Assembly: GCF_051192575.1 (NCBI RefSeq)
Contig: NZ_JBPJSQ010000011.1
Span: 248,001-312,000 of the forward strand
Source of the DNA: Aestuariimicrobium soli
GTDB lineage: Bacteria; Actinomycetota; Actinomycetes; Propionibacteriales; Propionibacteriaceae
Direction of reading: 5' to 3'
Length of the DNA: 64,000 bases
The notes below the pieces were generated by a model. It was not told the DNA's origin and made no database searches. It worked only from the letters and a program-made list of their open reading frames with translations. The position numbers and the translations under genes are program-made. Below are positions 49,571 through 58,762 of the stretch, one piece after another. Each line of letters starts with the position of its first letter. Within the stretch, counting starts at the first letter, position 1.

Positions 49571-50622
49571 TGACCCAGCCGTGGCCGCCAGGGCCGCACC
49601 AGTCTGTGCAGCAGCCCGGGGGCACGGTGAATCCCGCCTACCTGCCCATGGGCGACTGGACGCCCGTGCCGCAGCCCGTGGCCCTGCCCACCGAGCCGAC
49701 CCGGTACCCGATGTTCTGGCGGACGACGGCCTGGTCGCCGTGGAAGCCGATCGTCGCCGTGGTGCTCGGGCTGGTGGCCTTCTTCCTGCTGCAGGTGGTC
49801 GCCCTCGGGGTGGGCATCGGCATCGATCTGGGCACGGGCCGCGTCGACGCCGAGGAACTGTTCGACGGGCTCTCCAAGGGCCAGTTCACGGTGACGCCGG
49901 CGTTCTTCCTGGCCAACAATGTCGCCCTCGGCCTGTCGATCCCGCTGGTGCTCGTGCTCAGCCGGTGGCCGTTCGGCCAGCGCGGCGGGTTCGTCGCCTC
50001 GGTGATCGGACGACTCCGCTGGGGCTTGCTCGGCGCCTTCACGGCGGCCATCTGCCTTCCCTGGCTGGTGGTGGCCGGGCTGTCGCTGTGGTGGGGCCGC
50101 GGCGATCTGACGGTGACGCCCGACACCTGGGTGCTGCTGATCGGCATCCTGCTCACCACCCCGTTCCAGGCGGCCGGGGAGGAGTACCTCTTCCGAGGCG
50201 GGGTGAACCGGGCCTTCGCGAGCTTCTTCCGCAATCCGTGGATCGGCGTGCCGGTCGGCGCGATCGTGCAGGGTCTGCTGTTCATGCTGGCCCACGGTGC
50301 CGGCGACCTGACGCTCAACCTGTACTACCTGTTCTTCGGCCTGGTCGCGGCCTGGCTGGTGTGGCGCACCGGTGGCCTCGAGGCCGCCATCGCCGTGCAC
50401 GTGGTGAACAACCTCACCAGCGAGTTCGCCATGCCGTTCACCGACATCAGCCACATGTTCGACCGGCAGGAGGGGGCCGCGAGCGTCGCCGACATCTGGC
50501 CCATCCTGGTCTGTCTGGCCATCGCCGTGGCGGTGGCCGAGGTGTTCGTCCGCTTCCGCAGGCCCGCCGTCACCGGCCCCCTGGGAGCTCCCTCGGCGGA
50601 GGTTTCGCGCCAGCAGACGTAG
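49570..50622 (+). CDS. CPBP family intramembrane metalloprotease
   Basis: 350 aa from the ATG at 49570; a GTG three bases earlier is equally possible. Cytosolic Pro-rich start, then about eight helices. Protease motif GEEYLFRGG with Glu204, Glu205 and Arg209, followed by MLAHG and the conserved HVVNNLTSE (metal-binding His and Asn). CAAX-protease/bacteriocin-processing (CPBP/ABI) family; the substrate is unknown. Overlaps ndk by one base. Confidence 0.88.
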   Translation: MTQPWPPGPHQSVQQPGGTVNPAYLPMGDWTPVPQPVALPTEPTRYPMFWRTTAWSPWKPIVAVVLGLVAFFLLQVVALGVGIGIDLGTGRVDAEELFDGLSKGQFTVTPAFFLANNVALGLSIPLVLVLSRWPFGQRGGFVASVIGRLRWGLLGAFTAAICLPWLVVAGLSLWWGRGDLTVTPDTWVLLIGILLTTPFQAAGEEYLFRGGVNRAFASFFRNPWIGVPVGAIVQGLLFMLAHGAGDLTLNLYYLFFGLVAAWLVWRTGGLEAAIAVHVVNNLTSEFAMPFTDISHMFDRQEGAASVADIWPILVCLAIAVAVAEVFVRFRRPAVTGPLGAPSAEVSRQQT

Positions 50623-50625
50623 AAT
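50620..50625 (+). promoter_or_regulatory. -10 element of the B12-binding radical-SAM gene (leaderless)
   Basis: TAGAAT overlaps the end of the protease gene and ends eight bases before the ATG at 50634. Confidence 0.5.
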
Positions 50626-50633
50626 CGGCAGCG

Positions 50634-52592
50634 ATGATTGAGCACACCTCTTTGTTCGAGCGCCTCGAGCCGCTGCTGGCGCAGGTCAGCAAACCCATCC
50701 AGTACGTCGGTGGGGAGCACAACAGCGTCCACAAGGACTGGGACTGCGGCGATGCCGTCGGCCAGCCGACCGTGCGCTGGGCGTTGATGTACCCCGACGC
50801 CTACGAGGTGGGCCAGCCCAACCAGGGTGTGGCGATTCTCTACGAGATCCTCAACGAGCGTGACTGGATCGTGGCCGAGCGCACCTACGCGGTGTGGCCC
50901 GACCTGCAGGCGCTGATGCGCGAGCACCAGCTGCCGCAGTTCACCCTCGACCAGCACCGCCCCGTGCGGGCCTTCGACGTGTTCGGTGTCTCGTTCGCCA
51001 CCGAGCTGGGCTACACCAACCTGGTCAATGCCCTCGACCTGGCGGGCATCCCCCTCCACTCGCGCGAGCGCACCGACGACGACCCGCTGGTGGTCGCCGG
51101 TGGCCATGCCGCCTTCAATCCCGAGCCGATCGCCGACTTCATCGACGTGGCCGTCATCGGCGACGGCGAGGAGGCCTCGCTGCAGATCTCCGACATCGTC
51201 CGTGAGTGGAAGGCCGAGGATCGTCCGGGTGGGCGCGAAGGGCTGCTGCTGCGACTGGCGGCCACCGGCGCGTTCTACGTGCCCGCCTTCTACGACGTCA
51301 CCTACCTGGCCGACGGCCGCATCCAGCGGATCGCCCCGAACCGCGAGGGGGTGCCCTTCCAGGTGCGCAAGCACACCCTGATGGACCTCGACGAGTGGCC
51401 CTACCCGAAGAAGCCGCTGGTGCCGCTGGCCGAGACCGTGCATGAGCGCTACTCGGTCGAGATCTTCCGCGGCTGCACCCGCGGGTGCCGCTTCTGCCAG
51501 GCCGGCATGATCACCCGCCCGGTGCGCGAACGCTCCATCGAGACCATCGGCACGATGGTGGCCGAGGGGCTGCGCAACACCGGGCTCGAAGAGGTGGGGC
51601 TGTTGTCGCTGTCGAGCGCCGACCACTCCGAGATCGGCGACGTCACCAAGCAGCTGGCCGATCGCTACGAGGGGACGAACGTGTCGCTGTCGCTGCCCTC
51701 GACCCGTGTCGACGCCTTCAACATCGACCTCGCCAACGAGCTGTCGCGCAACGGGCGGCGCTCGGGGCTGACCTTCGCCCCCGAGGGCGGCTCGGAGCGC
51801 ATGCGCAAGGTGATCAACAAGATGGTCTCCGAGGACGACCTGATCGAGACCGTCGCCACCGCCTTCGGCAACGGCTGGCGGCAGGTGAAGTTGTACTTCA
51901 TGTGCGGCCTGCCGACCGAGACGGACGAGGACGTGCTCGCCATCGCCGACATGGCGGCCAGGGTGATCGAGACCGGCCGCAAGGCGGCGGGATCCCGCGA
52001 CATTCGCTGCACGGTCTCGATCGGTGGGTTCGTGCCGAAACCGCACACCCCGTTCCAATGGGCCGGTCAGGCCTCACCCGAGACCATCGACCGCCGCCTG
52101 GGTCTGCTGCGCGACAAGATTCGCGCCAACAAGCAGTACGGCAAGGCCATCGGCATGCGTTACCACGACGGCAAGCCCGGCCAGATCGAGGGCCTGCTCA
52201 GCCGGGGCGACCGTCGGGTCGGTGCCGTCATCGAAGAGGTGTGGCGTCAGGGCGGGCAGTTCGACGGCTGGAGCGAGCACTTCAGCTACGACCGCTGGGT
52301 CGAGGCGTGCGAGTCCGCGCTCGCGGGCACAGGCGTCGATCTGGCCTGGTACACCACCCGCGAGCGGGACTACGACGAGGTGCTCCCCTGGGACCACCTG
52401 GACTCTGGCCTCGACCGGGACTGGTTGTGGGAGGACTGGCAGGACGCCATCGACGAGGTCGAGGTCGACGACTGCCGCTGGACCCCGTGCTACGACTGCG
52501 GCGTCTGCCCGCAGATGTCGACCGAGATCCAGATCGGCCCCACCGGCCGCAACCTGCTTCCCCTGACCGTCGTGGGGTCCAGCCTCGGCTGA
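50634..52592 (+). CDS. TIGR03960-type B12-binding radical SAM protein
   Basis: 652 aa. N-terminal cobalamin-binding-like domain (about residues 40–190; ALMYPDAYEVGQPN, VVAGGHAAFNPEPI), then a radical SAM domain with Cys281, Cys285 and Cys288 (CTRGCRFC), LPSTRVDAFNIDLANEL and FAPEGGSERMR. A C-terminal cysteine pattern occurs in CRWTPCYDCGVC. The biochemical role is not established. In many bacteria it is joined or next to the TIGR03936 protein, here at 54237. Confidence 0.9.
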   Translation: MIEHTSLFERLEPLLAQVSKPIQYVGGEHNSVHKDWDCGDAVGQPTVRWALMYPDAYEVGQPNQGVAILYEILNERDWIVAERTYAVWPDLQALMREHQLPQFTLDQHRPVRAFDVFGVSFATELGYTNLVNALDLAGIPLHSRERTDDDPLVVAGGHAAFNPEPIADFIDVAVIGDGEEASLQISDIVREWKAEDRPGGREGLLLRLAATGAFYVPAFYDVTYLADGRIQRIAPNREGVPFQVRKHTLMDLDEWPYPKKPLVPLAETVHERYSVEIFRGCTRGCRFCQAGMITRPVRERSIETIGTMVAEGLRNTGLEEVGLLSLSSADHSEIGDVTKQLADRYEGTNVSLSLPSTRVDAFNIDLANELSRNGRRSGLTFAPEGGSERMRKVINKMVSEDDLIETVATAFGNGWRQVKLYFMCGLPTETDEDVLAIADMAARVIETGRKAAGSRDIRCTVSIGGFVPKPHTPFQWAGQASPETIDRRLGLLRDKIRANKQYGKAIGMRYHDGKPGQIEGLLSRGDRRVGAVIEEVWRQGGQFDGWSEHFSYDRWVEACESALAGTGVDLAWYTTRERDYDEVLPWDHLDSGLDRDWLWEDWQDAIDEVEVDDCRWTPCYDCGVCPQMSTEIQIGPTGRNLLPLTVVGSSLG

Positions 52593-52596
52593 GGCG

Positions 52597-52941
52597 TCAG
52601 CTGAACGCCGCGTGCGTGCTCAGGTGGGAGTCATCCCCGGTGAGCGCCGCCAGCCGGCGACGAACCCCGGCGGCCTCGTCGTGGCGCGACTGACGCTCCA
52701 GCGTGCGGGCCATCAGCAGCAGCACATAGTCGTTGGTGGGGTCGTCGACCATCAGTTCGCGCAGCAGGGCTTCAGCCTTGGGCAGGGCGGCACGGTGGTA
52801 GTGCGCCCGGGCCAGGTACTCCCGCGCGTTCAGGTTGGTCGGGTCATCGGCCAGCACCGTCTCGAAGCGCTCGATCGCCGACGCGTAGTCGCGGTTGTCG
52901 AAGGCGTGGACGGCCATCTCCATGGTGAGCAGCGTGAACAT
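52597..52941 (-). CDS. Tetratricopeptide-repeat protein
   Basis: 114 aa from an ATG with GGAGGG just upstream. Two to three TPR units (AFDNRDYASAIERFETVLADDP; ARAHYHRAALPKAEALL; ARTLERQSRHDEAAGVRRRL, each shortened). Likely a protein-interaction module. Its stop lies four bases from that of the radical-SAM gene. Downstream of the MFS gene? No: it is transcribed after it, 28 bases past the MFS stop. Confidence 0.75.
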   Translation of the reverse strand: MFTLLTMEMAVHAFDNRDYASAIERFETVLADDPTNLNAREYLARAHYHRAALPKAEALLRELMVDDPTNDYVLLLMARTLERQSRHDEAAGVRRRLAALTGDDSHLSTHAAFS

Positions 52942-52969
52942 GCCCCCTCCAACGCCGCCGGTCGGTGGG

Positions 52970-54208
52970 CTATTCCGCCGCACCAGCCCCGGGTAGTTGG
53001 TCCTCGATCGCGCCTGACCTGATGGCCCCGAATCCGGCGATGGTCATCGGCACGGTGAACAGGCCCAGCACCAGCACCGGCCAGAACCAGGTACCGGTCA
53101 GCTGGTGCACCACCCCGAGGGTCAGCGGCCCGCCGATGGCGATGCAGTAACCGACGGTCTGGGCGAACCCCGACAGCGCGGCCGTGCCCTCCGCGGTGCG
53201 TGCCCGCAGGCCGAACAGGGCCAGGATCATCGGGAAGCTCGAGGTGCCCACCGCGATCAGGGCCGCCCACAGCCAGGGCACTGTCGCCGGGGCCAGCAGC
53301 AGCCCGAGGTAGCCGGCCACCGCGGCCGCGACCACCACGACGAACAGGCCCATCGGACGAGGGTTGCGCCCCATGTAGGCCGGCCACAGGAAGGCCAGCG
53401 GGATGCCCAGACCGGTGCAGATGCCCAGCATGGCTCCGGCCTGGGTCTGCGAGAGGCCCGCGGCCATGTAGATCGACGGCAGCCAGCCGAAGATCGAGTA
53501 GGCCTGGGCCGACTGGAAGCCGAAGAAGACGCCCAGCATCCAGCCCAGTCGAGTGCGGGCCAGGGCCGCCAGCGAGATGCCTCGTCCGGTGGTGGCCCGA
53601 CGCTCGGAATGCCCGCGGTCGTGGCGCAGCGCGGGCAGCCAGGCCAGGGCCGAGACGAGCACCGGCACGCACCAGACGGTGAAGGCGCCACGCCACCCGC
53701 CCAGCTCCTGGGCGAGCGGAACCGTCAGACCACTCGAGATGGCCACGCCGATCGACAGGGTGAGGGAGTAGAACGCGGTCACCAGGCCGACGTGATCGGC
53801 GAAGTGCCGACGGACGACGCTGGGGGCCAGCACGTTCGCGAGGGCCATGCCGGCGAGCCCCACCGCCGACAGGGCCAGGAAGCTCGCCTCGTCGCTGACC
53901 AGCGTGCGGGTGAATCCCCCCACCAGAATGGCCACGATGCCGGTGCCGATCACCCGGTGCAGCCCGAACCGACGGGCCAGCGCGGGCGCCACCGAACCGA
54001 TGACGGCGAAACAGGCCGTGGGCAGGCTGGTGAGGATGCCCGCGGTGGTGCCGGTGAGGCCCACATCGGCCTGCAGTTGGGGGAGCACGGGCCCCACCGA
54101 ACTCGCCAACGGACGAAGGTTGAACGCCAGCACCGTCAGGGCCAGCAGCATGCCGGCCCGGGCCACCCACCAGCGGCGGGGCTGTCTCGGGCTGGTGGTG
54201 TGGCTCAC
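52970..54208 (-). CDS. MFS transporter, CynX/NimT family
   Basis: 412 aa from the GTG at 54208; a GTG at 54214 lies only three bases from the -10 and is less likely. Twelve hydrophobic segments. FNLRPLASSVGPVLPQL at the first helix is characteristic of the CynX/NimT (cyanate/2-nitroimidazole) transporters. Exporter or uptake substrate unknown. Divergent from the TIGR03936 gene with overlapping -10 boxes. Confidence 0.88.
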   Translation of the reverse strand: MSHTTSPRQPRRWWVARAGMLLALTVLAFNLRPLASSVGPVLPQLQADVGLTGTTAGILTSLPTACFAVIGSVAPALARRFGLHRVIGTGIVAILVGGFTRTLVSDEASFLALSAVGLAGMALANVLAPSVVRRHFADHVGLVTAFYSLTLSIGVAISSGLTVPLAQELGGWRGAFTVWCVPVLVSALAWLPALRHDRGHSERRATTGRGISLAALARTRLGWMLGVFFGFQSAQAYSIFGWLPSIYMAAGLSQTQAGAMLGICTGLGIPLAFLWPAYMGRNPRPMGLFVVVVAAAVAGYLGLLLAPATVPWLWAALIAVGTSSFPMILALFGLRARTAEGTAALSGFAQTVGYCIAIGGPLTLGVVHQLTGTWFWPVLVLGLFTVPMTIAGFGAIRSGAIEDQLPGAGAAE

Positions 54209-54217
54209 AGGCACCGG

Positions 54218-54227
54218 AGTCTACAAT
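54218..54227. promoter_or_regulatory. Overlapping divergent -10 boxes
   Basis: AGTCTACAAT holds TAGACT on the minus strand (54223→54218; nine bases before the MFS GTG) and TACAAT on the plus strand (54222–54227; nine bases before the ATG at 54237). They share two base pairs. Confidence 0.55.
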
Positions 54228-54236
54228 TGCGCCCTG

Positions 54237-54992
54237 ATGTCAGAAGCCAGCCAGTCGTTCTCGAAACGCCGCCACCAGCCCGAGCAGCAGGCCCCGCCGG
54301 TGCAGCGGTTGCGGCTGCGCTACGCCAAGCGCGGTCCGGCCCGGTTCACCAGCCATCGCGACTTCTCGCGGGCCTTCGAGCGTGCCCTGCGTCGGGCCGA
54401 CGTGCCGATGGCCTACTCGTCGGGCTTCACCCCGCACCCGCGCATCTCCTACGCCAACGCGTCGCCGACGTCGGCGGCGACCGAGGCCGAGTACCTCGAG
54501 ATCGGGCTCAGTGAGGTCTGCGATCCCGAGAAGGTGCGCGCCGCGCTCGACGACGTGCTGCCTCCCGGGTTGAGCGTGCTGGCGGTGGCCGAGGCCGAGG
54601 GGCAGGCGCTGGCCGACCGGCTGACTGCGTCGGCCTGGCGCGTCGATCTGGGTGAGGGCGTCGACGCCGAGGTGCTCGCGTCGGCCGTGGCCGCCCTCGA
54701 GGCCGCCGACTCCTTCGAGGTCTCCCGCATGACCAAGAACGGTCTGCGCACCTTCGACGTGCGTTCCGCCGTGGTGCAGCTGGAGGTGGTCGACGGGGGT
54801 CGCCTGCACCTGCTCAGCAGGCACCAGACCCCGCTCGTCCGACCCGATGACGTGGTCTCGGCGCTGCGCCAACTGCGCCCCGAGCTGGGCAGCGCTCGTC
54901 CGGCGTTGTTGACCCGCCTGGAACAGGGGTCGTTGACCGACGACGGCGGGTTGATCGACCCCTTCACGGGGGCGTCGCTGCACCCCTGGTGA
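54237..54992 (+). CDS. TIGR03936 family radical-SAM-associated protein (DUF2344)
   Basis: 251 aa. Starts after a Gln/Ser-rich tail with LRLRYAKRGPARFTSHRDFSRAFERALRRA (given in part as RYAKRGPARFTSHRDF), then PMAYSSGFTPHPRISYANA, which are the family's conserved blocks. No cysteine cluster: it is the partner of the TIGR03960 protein, not itself a radical SAM enzyme. Lies directly before rne, the common actinobacterial order. Confidence 0.9.
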   Translation: MSEASQSFSKRRHQPEQQAPPVQRLRLRYAKRGPARFTSHRDFSRAFERALRRADVPMAYSSGFTPHPRISYANASPTSAATEAEYLEIGLSEVCDPEKVRAALDDVLPPGLSVLAVAEAEGQALADRLTASAWRVDLGEGVDAEVLASAVAALEAADSFEVSRMTKNGLRTFDVRSAVVQLEVVDGGRLHLLSRHQTPLVRPDDVVSALRQLRPELGSARPALLTRLEQGSLTDDGGLIDPFTGASLHPW

Positions 54993-55209
54993 GGGCGCTG
55001 TGCCATACTTCACCCCAGGGATGGGCGCCGACCCGGCGCCCAACGGAGTTGGATGACACGCCAGCCACACCGCGACGAGGGATCGACCGCGGGGGCACTG
55101 CTGAGAGCCCAACGCTCACAGCTCTGGCAGCATTCGCCCGCCCACCGACTTCTGGCGCGGCCGCGGCTGCGCCTCATGGCGGCATCCTGATGGATGCGAA
55201 GGAGCGCAC
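54993..55209 (+). promoter_or_regulatory. Long leader of the RNase E/G gene
   Basis: 217 bases without a gene. A -10-like CATACT at 55004–55009, and a perfect hairpin GGGCGCCG-ACC-CGGCGCCC at 55023–55041. GAAGGAG lies just before the ATG. RNase E is autoregulated through its leader in E. coli; the same is possible here. Confidence 0.45.
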
Positions 55210-57900
55210 ATGCTCGATGACACGGATCCGAACCAGCCTTCGTTGACCCAGCCCACCCGCCGTCGCCGCTCGGCTTCCCGCCCGGCCGGCCCGCCGCCCG
55301 TCGCGGCCGTCGATGCGGGAACCGCCGCGGCCCCGCAGGAGCCGATCACTCGAACGGCCGCGGAGGCCAGCCCGGTGACCGAGGCGGACCAGCCGGCCGA
55401 GGCACCCGTCGCCGCCAAGCGTCCCGCCCGTCGGCGCGCCACCCGGCCCCAAGGCGCGACGGCCAGCCAGCCCGCGGTGGAACCGGTCGCCGAGCCGGTG
55501 GACGAGCCGGTGGACGAGCCCGCCCCCCAGCGCACCCGGAGCCGTCGCTCGCGGGCGGCCAAGGCGCCTGTCGCCGCCGTGGAGACCGCTGCCGAGGAGG
55601 CGCCAGCCGCCGAGACTCCGGCCGTCGAGACCCCGGAGCCCTCGGAGGCGAGCGATCTGGATGCTCGCCTGGCCGCTGCGGCCGCCGAGGCCGACGCTCG
55701 CCGCCAGCGCGGGCTCGCTCCCGAGATGGCCGATCCGTTCGCCTCGCCCGAGCTCGCCCTGCAGTCGCTGGCCGCCTCGATCGCGGGGATGAGTCACGCG
55801 GCCGACGAGACGGAGGCCGACGAGGCGGAGGCCGACGAGGAGACCCCCCAGAACGAGACCACCCAGGACGAGACCCCCCAGAACGAGGTCGCCGAGGACG
55901 AGGTTCCGGAGGACGAGGCCCCTGAGGAGGACGCTTCCGAGGAGAACGCTTCCGACGAGGGCGCCTCGGAGGATGCCCCCGATGAGGCCGGCGACGAGGG
56001 TGAGCGCAGTGGTCGCCGCCGTCGCCGTCGCCGTGGTGGCCGTCGTCGTCGTCGCGGGGCCGAGGACGAGGACTCGTCCGACGCCGACGAGAGCGACGAG
56101 GCCACGGAGGGTTCGAACGACCAGGCCGCGGACGACCAGCCGGGCGGTGACGACCAGCCGGGCGGTGACGACCAGTCCGCGGGCGACGCCGGTGCCAGCT
56201 CGGACGACGCGTCCGACGACCAGAGCGATGGCGCGGATGACTCCGCCGATGACGACGCCCCCGACACCGGTCGCCGCCGTCGTCGGCGTCGTCGCCGCCG
56301 CGGTGAGGACACCGGGGGTTCCGACGACGATCCCAGCGATGTCGTGGTGCGGGTGCGCGAGCCCCGTCGCGGGCGCTCGGCGTCCGACGAGGTCACCGGC
56401 ATCGAGGGCTCGACCCGCATGGCCGCCAAGAAGATCCGTCGTCAGGAGGGGCGAGCCGCCGGCCGCCGCCGCGCGCCGATCCTGAGCGAGGCGGAGTTCC
56501 TGGCCCGCCGCGAGGCCGTCGAGCGCCGCATGGTGATCCGTCAGGCCGAGGACTACACCCAGCTGGCCGTGCTCGAGGACGGCGTGCTCGTCGAGCACTA
56601 CGTCGACCGTGACTCGTCCGCGTCGATGATCGGAAACGTCTACCTGGGCCGCGTGCAGAACGTGCTGCCGGGCATGGAGGCCGCCTTCATCGACATCGGC
56701 CGCGGCCGCAATGCCGTGCTGTACGCCGGCGAGGTCGACTGGGACGCGTTCGGCGCCACCGGCGACCAGCGCAAGGTCGAGAAGGTCTTCAAGTCGGGCC
56801 AGGTCGTGCTCGTCCAGGTCTCCAAGGACCCGGTGGGAGCCAAGGGCGCCCGCCTGACCAGCCACATCTCGATCCCCGGCCGCTACATCGTCTACTCACC
56901 CGGCGGCCACCTGTCGGGCATCAGCCGCAAGCTCGCCGACACCGAGCGCCAGCGCCTCAAGGACATCCTGGGCACCCTGATCGACGAGAAGGCGTCGGTG
57001 ATCGTGCGCACGGCCGCCGAGGGGGTCAGCGAGGACGAGCTCGTCCGCGACGTGAACCGCCTCAAGGCCCAATGGGAGGTCATCGAGAAGAAAGTGAAGC
57101 AGGGATCGGCGCCGCAGCAGCTGTACGGCGAGCCCGACCTGACGGTGCGGATCGTCCGTGACCTGTTCACCGAGGACTTCGCCGAGCTGCTGGTGCAGGG
57201 CAACGGCGGCGCCGACGACACCTACGACGCGATCGAGGGATACGTCAGCCACGTCGCGCCGCACCTGCAGGAGCGACTGACCCGCTGGGATGCCGACGAG
57301 CGCGGCGACATCTTCGCCGCTCACAAGCTCGACGAGCAGATCTCGAAGGCGCTGGAGCGCAAGGTCTTCCTGCCGTCGGGTGGTTCGTTGATCATCGACC
57401 GCACCGAGGCGATGACCGTCGTCGACGTGAACACCGGACGATTCACCGGCACCCAGGGCAACCTCGAGGCCACCGTCACCAGCAACAACCTGGAGGCGGC
57501 CGAGGAGATCGTCCGTCAGCTGCGCCTGCGCGACATCGGCGGCATCATCGTGATCGACTTCATCGACATGGTGCTGCCCAGCAACCGTGACCTGCTGCTG
57601 CGTCGGTTGGTCGAGTGTCTCGGACGAGACCGCACCCGCCACCAGGTCTCCGAGGTCACCAGCCTCGGACTGGTGCAGATGACCCGCAAGAAGATCGGCA
57701 CCGGACTGGCGGAGGCCTTCACCGAGCAGTGCGAGCACTGCGGCGGGCGTGGGTACCACCGTTCCGAGGAGCCGGTGGCCTCACAGGCGCCGGCCGACGG
57801 TGGTGATCGTCGTGGTCAGGGTGGCTCGAGCAGCCAGGGCTCGTCGACCAACCGTCGTGGCGGACGACGCCGCCGGGGCGGGTCGTCCGACCACGACTGA
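55210..57900 (+). CDS. rne: Ribonuclease E/G with long disordered N-terminal extension
   Basis: 896 aa. Residues 1–410 are low complexity: Ala/Pro-rich, then Asp/Glu-rich blocks with short repeats (GGDDQP) split by Arg clusters (RRRRRRR-like). From about 430: S1 RNA-binding and 5'-sensor regions (NVYLGRVQNVLPGMEAAFIDIG), then the DNase I-like catalytic site with Asp739 (VVDVNTG) and Asp783 (VIDFIDM), and the zinc-link Cys841-Glu-His-Cys844. The tail is basic (RRGGRRRRGG). Processes mRNA and rRNA. Actinobacterial RNase E carries such N-terminal scaffolds; the E. coli enzyme has its scaffold at the other end. Confidence 0.94.
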   Translation: MLDDTDPNQPSLTQPTRRRRSASRPAGPPPVAAVDAGTAAAPQEPITRTAAEASPVTEADQPAEAPVAAKRPARRRATRPQGATASQPAVEPVAEPVDEPVDEPAPQRTRSRRSRAAKAPVAAVETAAEEAPAAETPAVETPEPSEASDLDARLAAAAAEADARRQRGLAPEMADPFASPELALQSLAASIAGMSHAADETEADEAEADEETPQNETTQDETPQNEVAEDEVPEDEAPEEDASEENASDEGASEDAPDEAGDEGERSGRRRRRRRGGRRRRRGAEDEDSSDADESDEATEGSNDQAADDQPGGDDQPGGDDQSAGDAGASSDDASDDQSDGADDSADDDAPDTGRRRRRRRRRRGEDTGGSDDDPSDVVVRVREPRRGRSASDEVTGIEGSTRMAAKKIRRQEGRAAGRRRAPILSEAEFLARREAVERRMVIRQAEDYTQLAVLEDGVLVEHYVDRDSSASMIGNVYLGRVQNVLPGMEAAFIDIGRGRNAVLYAGEVDWDAFGATGDQRKVEKVFKSGQVVLVQVSKDPVGAKGARLTSHISIPGRYIVYSPGGHLSGISRKLADTERQRLKDILGTLIDEKASVIVRTAAEGVSEDELVRDVNRLKAQWEVIEKKVKQGSAPQQLYGEPDLTVRIVRDLFTEDFAELLVQGNGGADDTYDAIEGYVSHVAPHLQERLTRWDADERGDIFAAHKLDEQISKALERKVFLPSGGSLIIDRTEAMTVVDVNTGRFTGTQGNLEATVTSNNLEAAEEIVRQLRLRDIGGIIVIDFIDMVLPSNRDLLLRRLVECLGRDRTRHQVSEVTSLGLVQMTRKKIGTGLAEAFTEQCEHCGGRGYHRSEEPVASQAPADGGDRRGQGGSSSQGSSTNRRGGRRRRGGSSDHD

Positions 57901-57903
57901 GGC

Positions 57904-58755
57904 TCAGCCGATGCGGCCCTTGATCGTCACGGTGTCGGTGATCTCGAACTCGGCGCTGGTCAGCCGCACGCCGGCGGGCAGCTGGTCGTTGACGCTGATG
58001 GTGCGCCCGTTGTAGCGGTCGATGCGACCCTTCACGGCGCCCAGCAGCGCATTGATCACCGGGTTCTTCGACCCCACCTGCAGGTTCGACAGGGTGACGT
58101 TCATGGCGCTGTCGAGCGCGGCATTGCCGTGGACGACGGCGCTGGCCCCGATGAAGCCCTTCTTGACGCGGGCATCGGCGAAGAACTTCAGCTCGGTGGG
58201 GGAGACGGCCTGGAAGTCGAGCTTGAGGTCGTCGAGGGTGACGCCCATCTCCTGGGCGAAGGTCTGGCCGATCGTCAGGGCGGCGCGCTGCAGCTCGCCC
58301 TTGTCGACCGACGCCTGTCCCTCGCCGCTCACCGGGTGGGCCGCATCGTCGGGTTCGGGGAACTGCAGTCCCGCCTGACCCTGGGTGGTCTCCACCCAGG
58401 CGGCGGGCAGGTCACGCACCTGGCCCTGAAGGTTCACCCGGGCACCCGCCACGGTGAGTGGGGCGGCCGAGACCGTGACCAGTGAGATGACGGCCGGCTC
58501 CGTGGAGCGCACCTGCGTCTCGATCAGGGAGATCCCCCGCAGGTCGTCCGACAACGTGGGCACGGACACACCGGTCAGGTCGATCACCAGTTCAGCGATG
58601 GTCGAGCCCTCGAGCCGGGCGGCGATGGTGGCGCGGTCGATGCCGGAGACGGCCCGCGGCAGGATGGCGGCCACGGCCGTGCGCAGGGCGGTGGTCAGTG
58701 CTTCACTGGTCTGGGGACGAGGCGCGGGGCCCAACAGCAAGGTGTCATCACTCAT
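57904..58755 (-). CDS. DUF2993 (LmeA-like phospholipid-binding) protein
   Basis: 283 aa from the ATG at 58755; TACAGT seven bases before it suggests leaderless expression. LmeA/DUF2993 fold: ATIAARLEGSTIAELVIDLTGV, FFADARVKKGFIGASAVVHG. In mycobacteria LmeA helps keep MptA and lipomannan synthesis going. No signal peptide is evident in this form, which is unusual. Stop three bases from the rne stop. Confidence 0.8.
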   Translation of the reverse strand: MSDDTLLLGPAPRPQTSEALTTALRTAVAAILPRAVSGIDRATIAARLEGSTIAELVIDLTGVSVPTLSDDLRGISLIETQVRSTEPAVISLVTVSAAPLTVAGARVNLQGQVRDLPAAWVETTQGQAGLQFPEPDDAAHPVSGEGQASVDKGELQRAALTIGQTFAQEMGVTLDDLKLDFQAVSPTELKFFADARVKKGFIGASAVVHGNAALDSAMNVTLSNLQVGSKNPVINALLGAVKGRIDRYNGRTISVNDQLPAGVRLTSAEFEITDTVTIKGRIG

Positions 58756-58762
58756 GGCGCCC

